A stretch of DNA of 64,000 nt from assembly GCF_002885975.1 (NCBI RefSeq), contig NZ_POSP01000003.1, positions 1,302,001 to 1,366,000 on the forward strand, in the 5' to 3' direction. The stretch comes from Paucibacter aquatile (GTDB lineage: Bacteria; Pseudomonadota; Gammaproteobacteria; Burkholderiales; Burkholderiaceae_C). Every line of letters starts with the position of its first letter. The first letter of the stretch is position 1. Positions 47,264 to 56,100 of this stretch are shown here, piece after piece. The notes beneath the pieces were generated by a model, which saw nothing but the letters and a program-made list of their open reading frames with translations, was not told where the DNA came from and did no database searches. The position numbers were made by a program, and so were the translations under genes.

Positions 47264-48589
47264 TCATGGCGCCAGATCGATCTGCACCAGCTTACGCTTG
47301 CCGTTCTTGCCCTGCGGAATGTCCTCAACCAGCTCCAGATCCACGTCGAAGAAAGTGCCCCAACGTTTGATCTGAGCATCAAGCACAAACTGGCGTTGCT
47401 CAGCAGTCAAGCCCTCGCCCCGCGGCACCACCGCGATGGTGATGGCGCCGGCGCGGCGCTGGCGCACTTGGTAGAGACGCACAAAGTCCCAGGTCACCTC
47501 GTCGATGACGATGGACAGGCCCGGGATGCGCCCGCCGAAACGGTCGGTCAGGAACTCTTGGCTGCGCCCCTCGATGCGCGTGCACAGGCCCAGCTCGTCG
47601 ATCGCGCCGAAGTCCTTGGTGCAGTAGCGGACCAGCGGTGTCACGTCGTTCCACAACGAGGTGCCGACGATCTCTGCACGCCCGTCGATCAAGCGGTTCT
47701 CGTTGACGCCGTACAGCGCGTCGAACTGGAAACTCAGGTCCTCGCCCCCGCTGTAGCGGGCGAAGGCGATGTTGGTTCGCTCGGTCAGTCCATAGTTCAC
47801 CGAAATCGGGCACTTGAAGACGCGCGCCACATCGGCCAACTGGCCGGCCGTCGCCGGCTCGGAGGCCAGCAGCACCGCGCGCACGTCAAAGCCCAGCTCC
47901 TCATCCTCGATCAGGTTGGCCAAGTCCGCTGCCACGCTGGGGTAGGCATGAATGAACTGCGGCCGGAAGCTGCGCAGAGCCGCCAGGATGGCCGCCTTGT
48001 GGCGGCCGTTCACGTGGTAAGGCGAGAGCATCAGCCGGTTGCCATTGACCCGCACTGGCGGCTCATCGGCCTTGGCGCGCGCGTCCGCACCGATGCGCAG
48101 GTACTGCGACTTGTCAAAGCTGAAACCGAACTGCCCCCACTCGGCGGCAAAGAAGCCACGCTCGATATCGGCCAGGCGCTTGTTGCGCCACAGACCGATA
48201 CCCTCCCCGGTCGAGCCGCCGCTGGTGGCGTAATGCAAGCGCCGCAGGCTGTAGCGCTCATTGCGGAACTCGGCCTGACGACTCATCACCACGCTCTTGT
48301 CGAGCAAAGGAAAGCGCTGCAGCAGCGCATAGGGATCCTCATTCGCCAGCTCCGCCTCGCTGAGCTTCACCTCGGCGCGATAGAACGGCACATGCCGGAC
48401 ACATTGCTGCAGGATGCCGCGCAACAGCTCCTTGCGGACCTGCAGCAGCCCGGCACCGCTGCCGCCCTCAGCGACACGCTGCGCCTGCAACTCGAGCACC
48501 AGGAAATACTGCGGGTGGTAGAGCAGGCGCGACGGTATGAAAGGCCGATAACGGTAGTAGGCCTTTTCGAGGTGATCGATCAAGCTCAT
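47264..48589 (-). CDS. CapK/PaaK-like adenylate-forming ligase
   Basis: This 441-residue protein resembles phenylacetate-CoA ligase-type enzymes of capsule loci (CapK). It shows ATSGGSTGEGIGLWRN, the P-loop-like ATP segment, SVNYGLTERTNIAFARYSG and a C-terminal VDLELVEDIPQGKNGKRKLV with the conserved lysine region. It probably activates a carboxylic acid with ATP as an AMP- or CoA-ester. It lies directly after (five bases from) the opine-dehydrogenase-like gene, so the acid may be that enzyme's product, attached later to an amino sugar; this link is inference. Confidence 0.8.
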   Translation of the reverse strand: MSLIDHLEKAYYRYRPFIPSRLLYHPQYFLVLELQAQRVAEGGSGAGLLQVRKELLRGILQQCVRHVPFYRAEVKLSEAELANEDPYALLQRFPLLDKSVVMSRQAEFRNERYSLRRLHYATSGGSTGEGIGLWRNKRLADIERGFFAAEWGQFGFSFDKSQYLRIGADARAKADEPPVRVNGNRLMLSPYHVNGRHKAAILAALRSFRPQFIHAYPSVAADLANLIEDEELGFDVRAVLLASEPATAGQLADVARVFKCPISVNYGLTERTNIAFARYSGGEDLSFQFDALYGVNENRLIDGRAEIVGTSLWNDVTPLVRYCTKDFGAIDELGLCTRIEGRSQEFLTDRFGGRIPGLSIVIDEVTWDFVRLYQVRQRRAGAITIAVVPRGEGLTAEQRQFVLDAQIKRWGTFFDVDLELVEDIPQGKNGKRKLVQIDLAP

Positions 48590-48593
48590 CGGC

Positions 48594-49685
48594 TCACCCG
48601 TTGATCACGCGCACAAACTCGTCCGCCGACATGCCGGCAAAGCCGAGCTGCTCGACCGTGCGCGCCTGCGACTCGAACTCGGTGCCGAGCAAGGCGCCGG
48701 CCAAGACCACCAGGGAATCGCAGACCGGCGTCGGCACCCCCAGCAGACGGCCCAGCGACGACATCAGCCCCAGACCCATGGGCACGTCCTCGGTGACATA
48801 ACGCGTTGTCATATCGGTAGGACCCTTGGGGCCGCCTTCAGCCGCGTACTTGCGCAGCACCTCGAGCGGGGCCATGTCGAGATTCTCCTCGTTACGGAAC
48901 TTGAAGGCCTCCAGATAGCCGGCCGGATCTCCTTGGGTGCGCGTGATGATGGCCTTCTTCTCCTCGTCCAGACGCTCCATCAAGCGGATCGTCGAAGGCG
49001 TGAAGGCCTCGCGGTACATCCAGAATTCACCGCCCGAATACTCAATGCGGCTGGCCGACAGCAAGGTGCCCACCGTGTGCAGAATCAGATTGGGGTTGTG
49101 CAGGGCCGACTCAACCACATTGCTGCGTGCTGCCACATAGCGCGGCAGCAAGGCCTGCGCCAGCGCCAGGCCCTCGGCACTGCGGCTGCGCGGCAGGAAG
49201 GCCAACGCATTGCGGCTGTTTTCCCAGAGCACATTGACCACGCCGGGCTCAACGATGCGGGCATCGAAAGGCAGGCTCTCGCCTTCGGCCACGATCACCT
49301 CGGGCGAGGCGCTGTGCTTGCGGAAATAGCAGCTGCCCATATAGCCCGGGCTGACGATCAGGAGTTGGCCGGCGCTGAGGCGCGGGCCGAGCAGGCGCGC
49401 GATCGCCTCATGCTGGGTCGACTGCGTGGCCACGAACACGATGTCAGGCCGAACCGCGAACGCAGCATCGAGGTCGCGCGTCGCCAAGGTGAAAGGCTGG
49501 AAACGGCGGGCACCGTGGCGCGGGTTGTCGATCACGTCCATGCCCTGGCGCTCGAGCACGCGCTCAAAGTTCGCGTCGTGCATGGACTTCGAGGTCTTCA
49601 GCAACACCACCTCGTGGCCACGGAAGGACAGCTCCGAGGCATGGGCACAACCGGCGTTGCCGGCACCGACGATAAGGACTCGCAT
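48594..49685 (-). CDS. NAD(P)-dependent opine/octopine dehydrogenase-like protein
   Basis: The 363-residue protein begins MRVLIVGAGNAGCAHASELS, a Rossmann nucleotide-binding start. It continues as the NAD/NADP octopine/nopaline dehydrogenase type, with VATQSTQHEAIARLLGPRL, LIVSPGYMGSCYF and the C-terminal domain ALHNPNLILHTVGTLLSASR with the substrate His region. Such enzymes reductively join an amino acid to a 2-oxo acid to give an N-carboxyalkyl amino acid. AGGAAAACGT before ATG 49685 supports the start. Finding one in a polysaccharide locus is unusual; ketopantoate-reductase-like or other roles are possible. Confidence 0.72.
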   Translation of the reverse strand: MRVLIVGAGNAGCAHASELSFRGHEVVLLKTSKSMHDANFERVLERQGMDVIDNPRHGARRFQPFTLATRDLDAAFAVRPDIVFVATQSTQHEAIARLLGPRLSAGQLLIVSPGYMGSCYFRKHSASPEVIVAEGESLPFDARIVEPGVVNVLWENSRNALAFLPRSRSAEGLALAQALLPRYVAARSNVVESALHNPNLILHTVGTLLSASRIEYSGGEFWMYREAFTPSTIRLMERLDEEKKAIITRTQGDPAGYLEAFKFRNEENLDMAPLEVLRKYAAEGGPKGPTDMTTRYVTEDVPMGLGLMSSLGRLLGVPTPVCDSLVVLAGALLGTEFESQARTVEQLGFAGMSADEFVRVING

Positions 49686-49757
49686 ACGTTTTCCTGAAGT
49701 TCTGAATTTGTTTCTAGGCCGGCCCATCCCCTGCCGCCGGCCCCGCTCAGCGCAGGG

Positions 49758-50993
49758 TCAGCGCGCCAGCAGCTGTTGATAAACCGCAGCCACCTTGGCT
49801 GCGATCGCCTGATAGGAACGGTGCTGCGCCACCCAGGCCTGACCGCGAACACCGCAGTCTTTGGCGTACTCGGGATCAGACAGCAGCTTCAGCGCAGCAT
49901 CTCTGAAGCTCGTGACATCCATGGGCACGCAAAGCCCGCCCTCACTTGACTCCAATACGAGGCGTTGATCAGGGTTCTCATTGCCAACGCAAGGTATTCC
50001 GAGGGCCAGATACTCAATCGCCTTTGTGGGCGAATTGGTGTCGAACAGATAGTCGCGGGGAAACGGCGACAGCCCAAGAGCTGCGCATTTGAGCAAGGGC
50101 AAAGCCTGGGCTTGAGGTAACCATCCAGTCAACCACACATGATCCGACAGCCCTCGGACGGCAATCTGCTCACGAAACCAAATCTGTTCATCTTCGCTGG
50201 CGGCATCTCCGGCCAGAAGCAAAAAGGCATTGGGCATGCTTGCCCTCACGGCAGCCAGGACATCCAGGAGAAACTCCGACTTCCGGCTGCGGCTAAGCAC
50301 TCCCAGGTAAGCAATGACCTGACGGCCCTCAAACAACGAAGGCCGAACTGAAGGCGCGCATACATTCTTGAAATGGGCGGCATCCACCCCCATCGGCACG
50401 GCCGTCATGCGTGCTCTTGCAACGCCTTTTCCTGCCATGAATTCAAGCATGGCGTCACTTTGCACAAATAAGTGGTCAACCCTAGCCGCCAAAAAACCGT
50501 AGTAAAGGCTCCGCGCACTGACAGCGCGCAAACCATTCACCAGCCAAACCAGCAAACCCTGCCTTCGCCCGATTTCTTCGTGCCGAATTCTGAATCCTTC
50601 GACAAAAGGAAAAGACATCCAATAGGCCATTTTTCGCCCGCTCACGCGTGCATACAGCAAAGCAATCAAACCCGTTCGTATCTTGTCGCGAACTTGAATC
50701 AGGCGATGTTCAGAATTAACTCGCCATAGCAAAGAAACATCAAGTAACGGGCGCAGCATGTGTCCCAAAATGCCCTTGCGCTCGCGTCCATGCAAAAACA
50801 CTTGCCCCGCTGGCCAAGCGTGCGCTTCTGCAACGCTGCGCCCACTTGCCAATTGTCCGAGCAGGTCGGATTGAATGCCTAGCTTGGGCAACTCTTTGCC
50901 GAACAAGACGGCCACATCCGGTCTGAACGCAGGCAGGTGGTCGTACATCAAGAACAGGATTCTCAGGGCGGCCAACTCAATCACCCTGACCAC
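49758..50993 (-). CDS. GT4-family glycosyltransferase, lower-GC gene
   Basis: The 411-residue protein has the GT-B pattern of family 4: FLMYDHLPAFRPDVAVLFGK at the start, VPMGVDAAHFKN, VIAYLGVLSRSRKSEFLLDV and SPFPRDYLFDTNSPTKAIEY with the conserved acidic pair. It should add one sugar to the repeat unit. GC content is low for the window (29 of 60 at line 50641). Start choice is uncertain: GTG 50993 or GTG 50984 overlap the acetyltransferase stop, TTG 50975 lies just after it. Confidence 0.88.
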   Translation of the reverse strand: MVRVIELAALRILFLMYDHLPAFRPDVAVLFGKELPKLGIQSDLLGQLASGRSVAEAHAWPAGQVFLHGRERKGILGHMLRPLLDVSLLWRVNSEHRLIQVRDKIRTGLIALLYARVSGRKMAYWMSFPFVEGFRIRHEEIGRRQGLLVWLVNGLRAVSARSLYYGFLAARVDHLFVQSDAMLEFMAGKGVARARMTAVPMGVDAAHFKNVCAPSVRPSLFEGRQVIAYLGVLSRSRKSEFLLDVLAAVRASMPNAFLLLAGDAASEDEQIWFREQIAVRGLSDHVWLTGWLPQAQALPLLKCAALGLSPFPRDYLFDTNSPTKAIEYLALGIPCVGNENPDQRLVLESSEGGLCVPMDVTSFRDAALKLLSDPEYAKDCGVRGQAWVAQHRSYQAIAAKVAAVYQQLLAR

Positions 50994-51399
50994 TGGTCAA
51001 AATTCGCGCCGGCACGCCGACCGCAATAGCGCCCGCAGGCACATCCTTCAACACCACAGCATTGGCTCCGATTTTGGCGCCGCGTCCAATCCGTACCGGA
51101 CCGAGCACACAAGCACCCGCGCCAATATCGACGTCATCCTCAATGATGGGAACTTCGAGATATCCGGATCGTCCACCCAGGGTTACGTTCTGAGAAATCT
51201 TGACGTTGTTGCCAATGACGACCCGAGCATGCACCACGATGCCCAATCCGCTGTAACCAAATAAAACATTTCGACCAACGGAAACGCTGGGTGGCAGGGC
51301 AATGGAAAAAAGCACTCTATTCAAAATATAGAGGAAGCGAGGGATCACAGGCACACCATATTCCGCAAGCAGATGCGCGACCCTAAAAATACGAATCAT
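50977..51399 (-). CDS. hexapeptide-repeat serine acetyltransferase-like protein
   Basis: This 140-residue protein has left-handed beta-helix repeats (VGRNVLFGYSGLGIVVHARV, IGNNVKISQNVTLGGRSG, IGAGACVLGPVRIGRGAKIG, IGANAVVLKDVPAGAIAVGV) with the CysE/WcaB-like layout including a catalytic His in VVHA. It probably O- or N-acetylates a sugar of the repeat unit using acetyl-CoA. ATG 51399 follows a GGGG run. It overlaps or abuts the GT4 gene downstream and sits in the low-GC stretch. Confidence 0.85.
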   Translation of the reverse strand: MIRIFRVAHLLAEYGVPVIPRFLYILNRVLFSIALPPSVSVGRNVLFGYSGLGIVVHARVVIGNNVKISQNVTLGGRSGYLEVPIIEDDVDIGAGACVLGPVRIGRGAKIGANAVVLKDVPAGAIAVGVPARILTSGQGD

Positions 51400-51448
51400 T
51401 GAACCCCCCGAACACAGCCACCTACGCAAGCGCCCACACGATCAATAT

Positions 51449-52378
51449 TCACCGAATCAGCGCAGCCAATCGAGGTGATAGCAATATCAGGACAGTGAAC
51501 CACCACCGTCGCCCGACAATCGCACGCCAGCCTGAAACCCACAACTTCACCGCTGCGGTTCTCATCCCCTTAACGACCAAAACTCTAGCAAGAGTCAATC
51601 GCATCTCCGCGACAAGACGTAAGGAAGCACGCCTGACTTCGCTGGCCGCAGTCATCTCGGTCGCGCGCTGTTCTAAGCGGAGCCAAACCGGAAGTAGCTC
51701 TAGGGCGCGATAGGACCCCATCAAGCTGTCGGCTATGCCTACTCGGTAGACAGCAATCTGAGCATCAATCAGCGCAACCGGCCCGAGCTCCGCCAGTCGA
51801 AACCATAAGTCAAGGTCTTCACCCATGGATTCCCCGGGAGGAAACGCGAACGGCAAGCTTGCTAGCAAATGGCGGTTCACGGCCACAGAGCTGGAGCTGA
51901 AGGGCAAACCCGCACGCAAGAACTCTGCTGGCAGGTTGTCCACGATCCGGCATGGCAACTGTGCCGGCAAACTCGAAAACCGGTGCCCGGCCATGTCGTC
52001 ATGCGCAACTCTCTGCTCGCGCCCACCCAAGACGCACGCCTGGGGAAACTGCCCATGCAAGGCGCGCAGACGAGCCAGACATTCGGGATGGTAGAGGTCG
52101 TCACCATCCAGAAAAGCAACGAACTCGCCTCGGCTGGCCTGGATGCCTTGATTTCTCGCCGCGGACACACCCGCGTTGGCCTGGCGAATCAGACGGATTC
52201 GCGGGTCCGGCAGGGCCTCGACCAAACTTGCCCCCTGGTCGGTGGATCCATCGTCCACCACCACGATCTCGAAGTCCGGATCGCTCTGTGCGAGCACGGA
52301 CGCCACTGTGGCCTCGATGTAAGGGCCCTTGTTGTACAGCGGTATGACGACCGACCAGAAGGGTGAACGATCAGGCAC
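51449..52378 (-). CDS. GT2-family glycosyltransferase
   Basis: The 309-residue protein opens SVVIPLYNKGPYIEATVASV, has the DxD-type region VVVDDGSTDQGA and FVAFLDGDDLYHPECL, and a C-terminal basic/hydrophobic segment. This is the GT-A fold of family 2, which forms beta linkages from nucleotide sugars by inversion. The GTG start 52378 overlaps the ligase stop by eight bases; an upstream open part inside the ligase gene is unlikely to be coding. Confidence 0.88.
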   Translation of the reverse strand: MPDRSPFWSVVIPLYNKGPYIEATVASVLAQSDPDFEIVVVDDGSTDQGASLVEALPDPRIRLIRQANAGVSAARNQGIQASRGEFVAFLDGDDLYHPECLARLRALHGQFPQACVLGGREQRVAHDDMAGHRFSSLPAQLPCRIVDNLPAEFLRAGLPFSSSSVAVNRHLLASLPFAFPPGESMGEDLDLWFRLAELGPVALIDAQIAVYRVGIADSLMGSYRALELLPVWLRLEQRATEMTAASEVRRASLRLVAEMRLTLARVLVVKGMRTAAVKLWVSGWRAIVGRRWWFTVLILLSPRLAALIR

Positions 52379-53831
52379 CTTGCATGCCCTCTTGCTGCTC
52401 GGTATCGGCCCAGGCCCTGGCTTGCACAGGCTTGCGTAGGCGCACGGTCGCCGGGGCACCCGCCACCAGCATCAGCAGCAGAATGTGGAACAGCGACTCG
52501 CTGCCGAAGCTGTGCAGACCGATCGGCACCTCGCTGATCGAGCGCACCAGCAGCAGCACGGCCAATGCCGCCGGCATGCCCTTGAAGGCCGCCAGGCGAG
52601 GCAAAACGCGCGCGACCAAGGCCACCAGATAGACGAGGAAGCTGAGCAGGCCGATCAAGCCCGAGGCCGCCAGCACATTGAGGAACTGGTTGTGGGCATG
52701 GAAGGCGGCGCTGTAGCCGATCTGGAAACGGTGGTAGGGGTCCCAGATATCAGGCCCGTAACCGAAGAGCGGGCTCCGCCGCCATTCCTCGATCGCCACG
52801 GCCCAGATCTCGGTACGGCCCGTCAGCGTCACGAGGTCGCTGCCGGTGCGGCTGGCCAGAAACTTTTCAACACGCGCACCGAGTGCGCCGGACACCGCCA
52901 CCGCCATGAACACGAGCACCAGCACTGCCAACGCGCCGAGCAGGAACTGGCTTTGCAGCTTGTAACGGCCTTGGGCCAGGCCGGCACCGATGCGACCGCG
53001 GTACTGGAAATAGACCAGGGTCAGCAAGCACAGCAGGGCGGCAATCCAGCTGGTGCGCGACTGCGTGAGGATCAATGTGGCAGCGCCCACCAGCCACGCC
53101 GCGCTCTGCACACTCCGCCGCTGGTAAGGCATGCACCAGAGGCAAATCAGGCCGAGCACGGCCAACGGGCCCATGGCATTGGGGCCGCTGGAAAGGCCGG
53201 AGTAACGCACGTTGAAGCCAGGAATCAAGCCACCGGTATAGGGCGCCAGCACCAGATTCTTCTTGACGGCCAGAAACAAGAGGCCCAAGGCCATGAAGGC
53301 AAACAAGGCATTGCGGGCCCAAATGACGGTGCGGCGCGCACCGTTTTCGGTGGTGAGCAAGGCACCGGTGCCGATGATCAGGGCGTAGAGGAACTCGTGA
53401 GAAACCGTCGGGCGCGTGCCCAAGGCTGCAGGCAAGGCCACCGAACACACCCAGAAGATCACGTAAGCAATCATCAGCGCCCGCGGCGTATTCAGCTGGC
53501 GTTTGGCCAAGATGAACTGAGCAATGCGCTCCAAGGAGGCTGCCAGCAGAAAGATAGACGTGGCACGCTGCGTCCATTTGGCGGCACTTCCTCCAGCGGC
53601 CATATCAGCGGCATCAGGCGGCAGCCCTTCCAGGCCCTCAAGACCTAGATTGCGACCCGAGGCCAATGTGGCCACAGCAATCGCCAGCACCATGGGTACG
53701 AAGAGATAGGGCAAAAAACCATCGGGCCGCTTGACGCCAAAGTGCATGGTGCCGCCGACGATGAACACAAAGCCGATGGCAATGGTGAAGGCCATCAAGA
53801 TGTAGATGCCGTAAAAAACGACGATGTCCAT
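52371..53831 (-). CDS. O-antigen ligase/polymerase (Wzy/WaaL-like) membrane protein
   Basis: This 486-residue protein has about 12 hydrophobic segments and the O-antigen ligase domain signature in the large loop: AVAIEEWRRSPLFGYGPDIW, followed by AAFHAHNQFLNVLAASGLIG with the conserved His. It would polymerise lipid-linked repeats at the periplasmic face or transfer the chain to an acceptor. Position next to the flippase gene favours a polymerase role in this export pathway; the two functions are not separable from sequence. Confidence 0.82.
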   Translation of the reverse strand: MDIVVFYGIYILMAFTIAIGFVFIVGGTMHFGVKRPDGFLPYLFVPMVLAIAVATLASGRNLGLEGLEGLPPDAADMAAGGSAAKWTQRATSIFLLAASLERIAQFILAKRQLNTPRALMIAYVIFWVCSVALPAALGTRPTVSHEFLYALIIGTGALLTTENGARRTVIWARNALFAFMALGLLFLAVKKNLVLAPYTGGLIPGFNVRYSGLSSGPNAMGPLAVLGLICLWCMPYQRRSVQSAAWLVGAATLILTQSRTSWIAALLCLLTLVYFQYRGRIGAGLAQGRYKLQSQFLLGALAVLVLVFMAVAVSGALGARVEKFLASRTGSDLVTLTGRTEIWAVAIEEWRRSPLFGYGPDIWDPYHRFQIGYSAAFHAHNQFLNVLAASGLIGLLSFLVYLVALVARVLPRLAAFKGMPAALAVLLLVRSISEVPIGLHSFGSESLFHILLLMLVAGAPATVRLRKPVQARAWADTEQQEGMQGA

Positions 53832-53835
53832 GGGG

Positions 53836-55353
53836 TCAGCCCGCTTCTTTCTTGTTCATTCGTTCCACTTGCGCAGCAAAGTGCCGGGCAAGACGTGATT
53901 GTCTCGGGATGAAGCGCCCAAGCAATCCCAAGACCGGTGCACCGACCAAATTGGGCACCGACAGCCACAGCAGCAGAGCCACAGAAGCCGCTACGCCGCT
54001 GCGCGCCAGCAGCAAGGCCAGCGGCGCCGTGGTCCAGTGACTCAAGGCCAGGCCCGCAGCGTAGCCTGCCGCCATGACGGCGCCATTGAGCAGCAGCACA
54101 CGCCAGAGCAGCCTTCGCAGCTCGACGCCCGGCACAGCCAAAGCCACACAGGCCGGCCCGGCAATCACCAGAAAGCGCAGCAAGAACACGGCCGCCGCGA
54201 CCCCAGCCATGGCCACCAAGCCGTGGCTGGAAGCCAGTACAAAGGACAGCACTGCAAGGCCAAGCAGCGGCAATTGCAGCAGAGATTCCAGGTGCCGCCG
54301 CCCGGTGTTCCACAAAATCGGGGTGCTCAGCGCCCACGCCAGATATGCTGGCATGGCCAGAAACAAGAGGCCCAGTACCAGGCCGCTGTCGCCCCAGTTA
54401 GGCCCGTAAAGCAGGCGTATCAGCTCCTGGCTGGACAGGGCGCCAGCGACAAAGACTGGGGCGATGAACAACCAAATGAAGGACTGCACTTCGATGTAAG
54501 CCTTGCGCAGCGTCGGCAGCTGCTCCTGCAGCCTGGCACCGGACGCCAGAAAGGCCGGTTGCAAGGCTGAGATCATCAGGCCGTTGGGCACGGTGGCGAG
54601 GTTGTAGCCCACCGCATAGAGACCTGCCGGTTGGGTGCCGAGAAGGCGGCCAATCAGCAACCGATCGACATTGCTGACCAACCAGTTGCAGATGTTGGTG
54701 ACAAACACGACGGCGCCAATGTTGACGTACTCTCGCGGCGCGGCCACACGGAACAGTGGCCGCATGGCATGCGGCCGACTGCGCATGGCCAGCACCACAC
54801 CAAGCAGCGCCTGCGTGAGCCAGGCCGCCACCAAGCTCCAAGCGCCATGGCCCAGCGCAGCCAGAGGTATGCCCACCAAGAGGTAAGCCATGGCGTAGCT
54901 TTGAATCTGTTGGGCAGCAATGTCCTTGAAACGCAACTCGCGGCGCAACAGGTTGTTGGCAGTGGACGCCATGGCATTGAGGACGCACACCAAAGACAGG
55001 CAACGGATCACGTCAACTAGGCGGGGGTCACGCAGAAATGTGGCCATCAAAGGCGCGCCCACAAGCAAGATCAGTGTGCCAAGTAGGCCGCTGATGCATT
55101 GCCATGTAAAAACAAAGCGCACCGCCAGGTCATCGATGTCAGCACGTTGCATCAAGCTCCAGCCCAAGCCGAACTCGGAGAAGAACGTGGCCAGCAGCAA
55201 AGCCAAGGTGGCCAGGGCAAACAAGCCGTAGCTGTCCGGCCCCAAGAGGCGCGCCACGATGATGTTGACGGCCAGTTGCATCAAGAACTTGGACGCCGCC
55301 GCGAGCGCCCCCCATTTGGCCGCGGCGACCGACTGCTTGGCGATGTCGCTCAT
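53836..55353 (-). CDS. Wzx-type oligosaccharide flippase
   Basis: The 505-residue protein has about 14 membrane segments and the MATE/MOP-flippase start SVAAAKWGALAAASKFLMQL with NIIVARLLGPDSYGLFAL. It should flip the undecaprenyl-linked repeat unit to the periplasmic face. Length and hydrophobic layout match lipopolysaccharide biosynthesis flippases. Its stop is four bases from the start of the polymerase/ligase gene. Confidence 0.9.
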   Translation of the reverse strand: MSDIAKQSVAAAKWGALAAASKFLMQLAVNIIVARLLGPDSYGLFALATLALLLATFFSEFGLGWSLMQRADIDDLAVRFVFTWQCISGLLGTLILLVGAPLMATFLRDPRLVDVIRCLSLVCVLNAMASTANNLLRRELRFKDIAAQQIQSYAMAYLLVGIPLAALGHGAWSLVAAWLTQALLGVVLAMRSRPHAMRPLFRVAAPREYVNIGAVVFVTNICNWLVSNVDRLLIGRLLGTQPAGLYAVGYNLATVPNGLMISALQPAFLASGARLQEQLPTLRKAYIEVQSFIWLFIAPVFVAGALSSQELIRLLYGPNWGDSGLVLGLLFLAMPAYLAWALSTPILWNTGRRHLESLLQLPLLGLAVLSFVLASSHGLVAMAGVAAAVFLLRFLVIAGPACVALAVPGVELRRLLWRVLLLNGAVMAAGYAAGLALSHWTTAPLALLLARSGVAASVALLLWLSVPNLVGAPVLGLLGRFIPRQSRLARHFAAQVERMNKKEAG

Positions 55354-55416
55354 CGCGGACCCAAGTCAAGCCGGCCCAGCAAAAGGGACATGGTCAACAG
55401 GCCCACGAACCCAGCC

Positions 55417-56100
55417 TCAACGGCCGAAAACGCGTACGCGTGCTGCCGGCTGCAAAGCGCCGGCCAGGTCAGTCAGATACTGATGCTGAACCGCGAATGC
55501 GGCTTCGGAATTCGCGTCGATCGAAGACACACGGACGAGCAAGCCATCGGGAATGATGCCGCGCACACCGTATGCCAACTGTGCGACCTTTTGCTCGGTC
55601 GCGGAGCGCACTGCTTGGTCTCCGACCACCACCCAGTAGGTGATGGGCTCCATGCGCTGCGAGAGTTTGGAGGTCAGCTGACGCACATGCAGGTCCTTGC
55701 CGGCCACAGGCAACTCGGCCGCGCGGTTGCTGAGGATCTGGAAGCCCTGCGCCGGGTAGCACACCTCGGGGCGATGCACCCGCGTGCCGTCGGACTGATC
55801 GCCACCATAGGCTACGGACAGCATGATGCGCTGGCCCTGGCCATTGATGTACGAACGGCTGAGGACCTGGTTGTAGATCTGGTCGAGCCGAGCCTGAACA
55901 TCGGGGGCCGGAAGAATGACCGGCATGCTGGTATCAAGGCGCCAGGCCCCGAAACTCTTGGGAAACAAAGTCTCGAGATCCGGCTTGCCGATTTGATCGG
56001 TCAAGTGAACACGAGGCGTCATGCGGTGTGCTGCACCCGCCGAAGCGAGCATCAACACCGTCATCACAATGGCTGCAGTGCGATTGAAATGCATGGTCAC
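55417..56100 (-). CDS. epsI: EpsI-family exosortase-associated protein
   Basis: This 227-residue protein has one N-terminal membrane segment (AAIVMTVLMLASAGAA) and a periplasmic domain with PKSFGAWRL, VHRPEVCYPAQGFQI and ITYWVVVGDQAV, the EpsI pattern. EpsI is always found beside or fused to exosortases; its role in sorting is unknown. The GTG start overlaps the exosortase stop (GTGA); ATG 56094 is another possibility. It is the last gene of the epsD-I run. Confidence 0.88.
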   Translation of the reverse strand: MTMHFNRTAAIVMTVLMLASAGAAHRMTPRVHLTDQIGKPDLETLFPKSFGAWRLDTSMPVILPAPDVQARLDQIYNQVLSRSYINGQGQRIMLSVAYGGDQSDGTRVHRPEVCYPAQGFQILSNRAAELPVAGKDLHVRQLTSKLSQRMEPITYWVVVGDQAVRSATEQKVAQLAYGVRGIIPDGLLVRVSSIDANSEAAFAVQHQYLTDLAGALQPAARVRVFGR

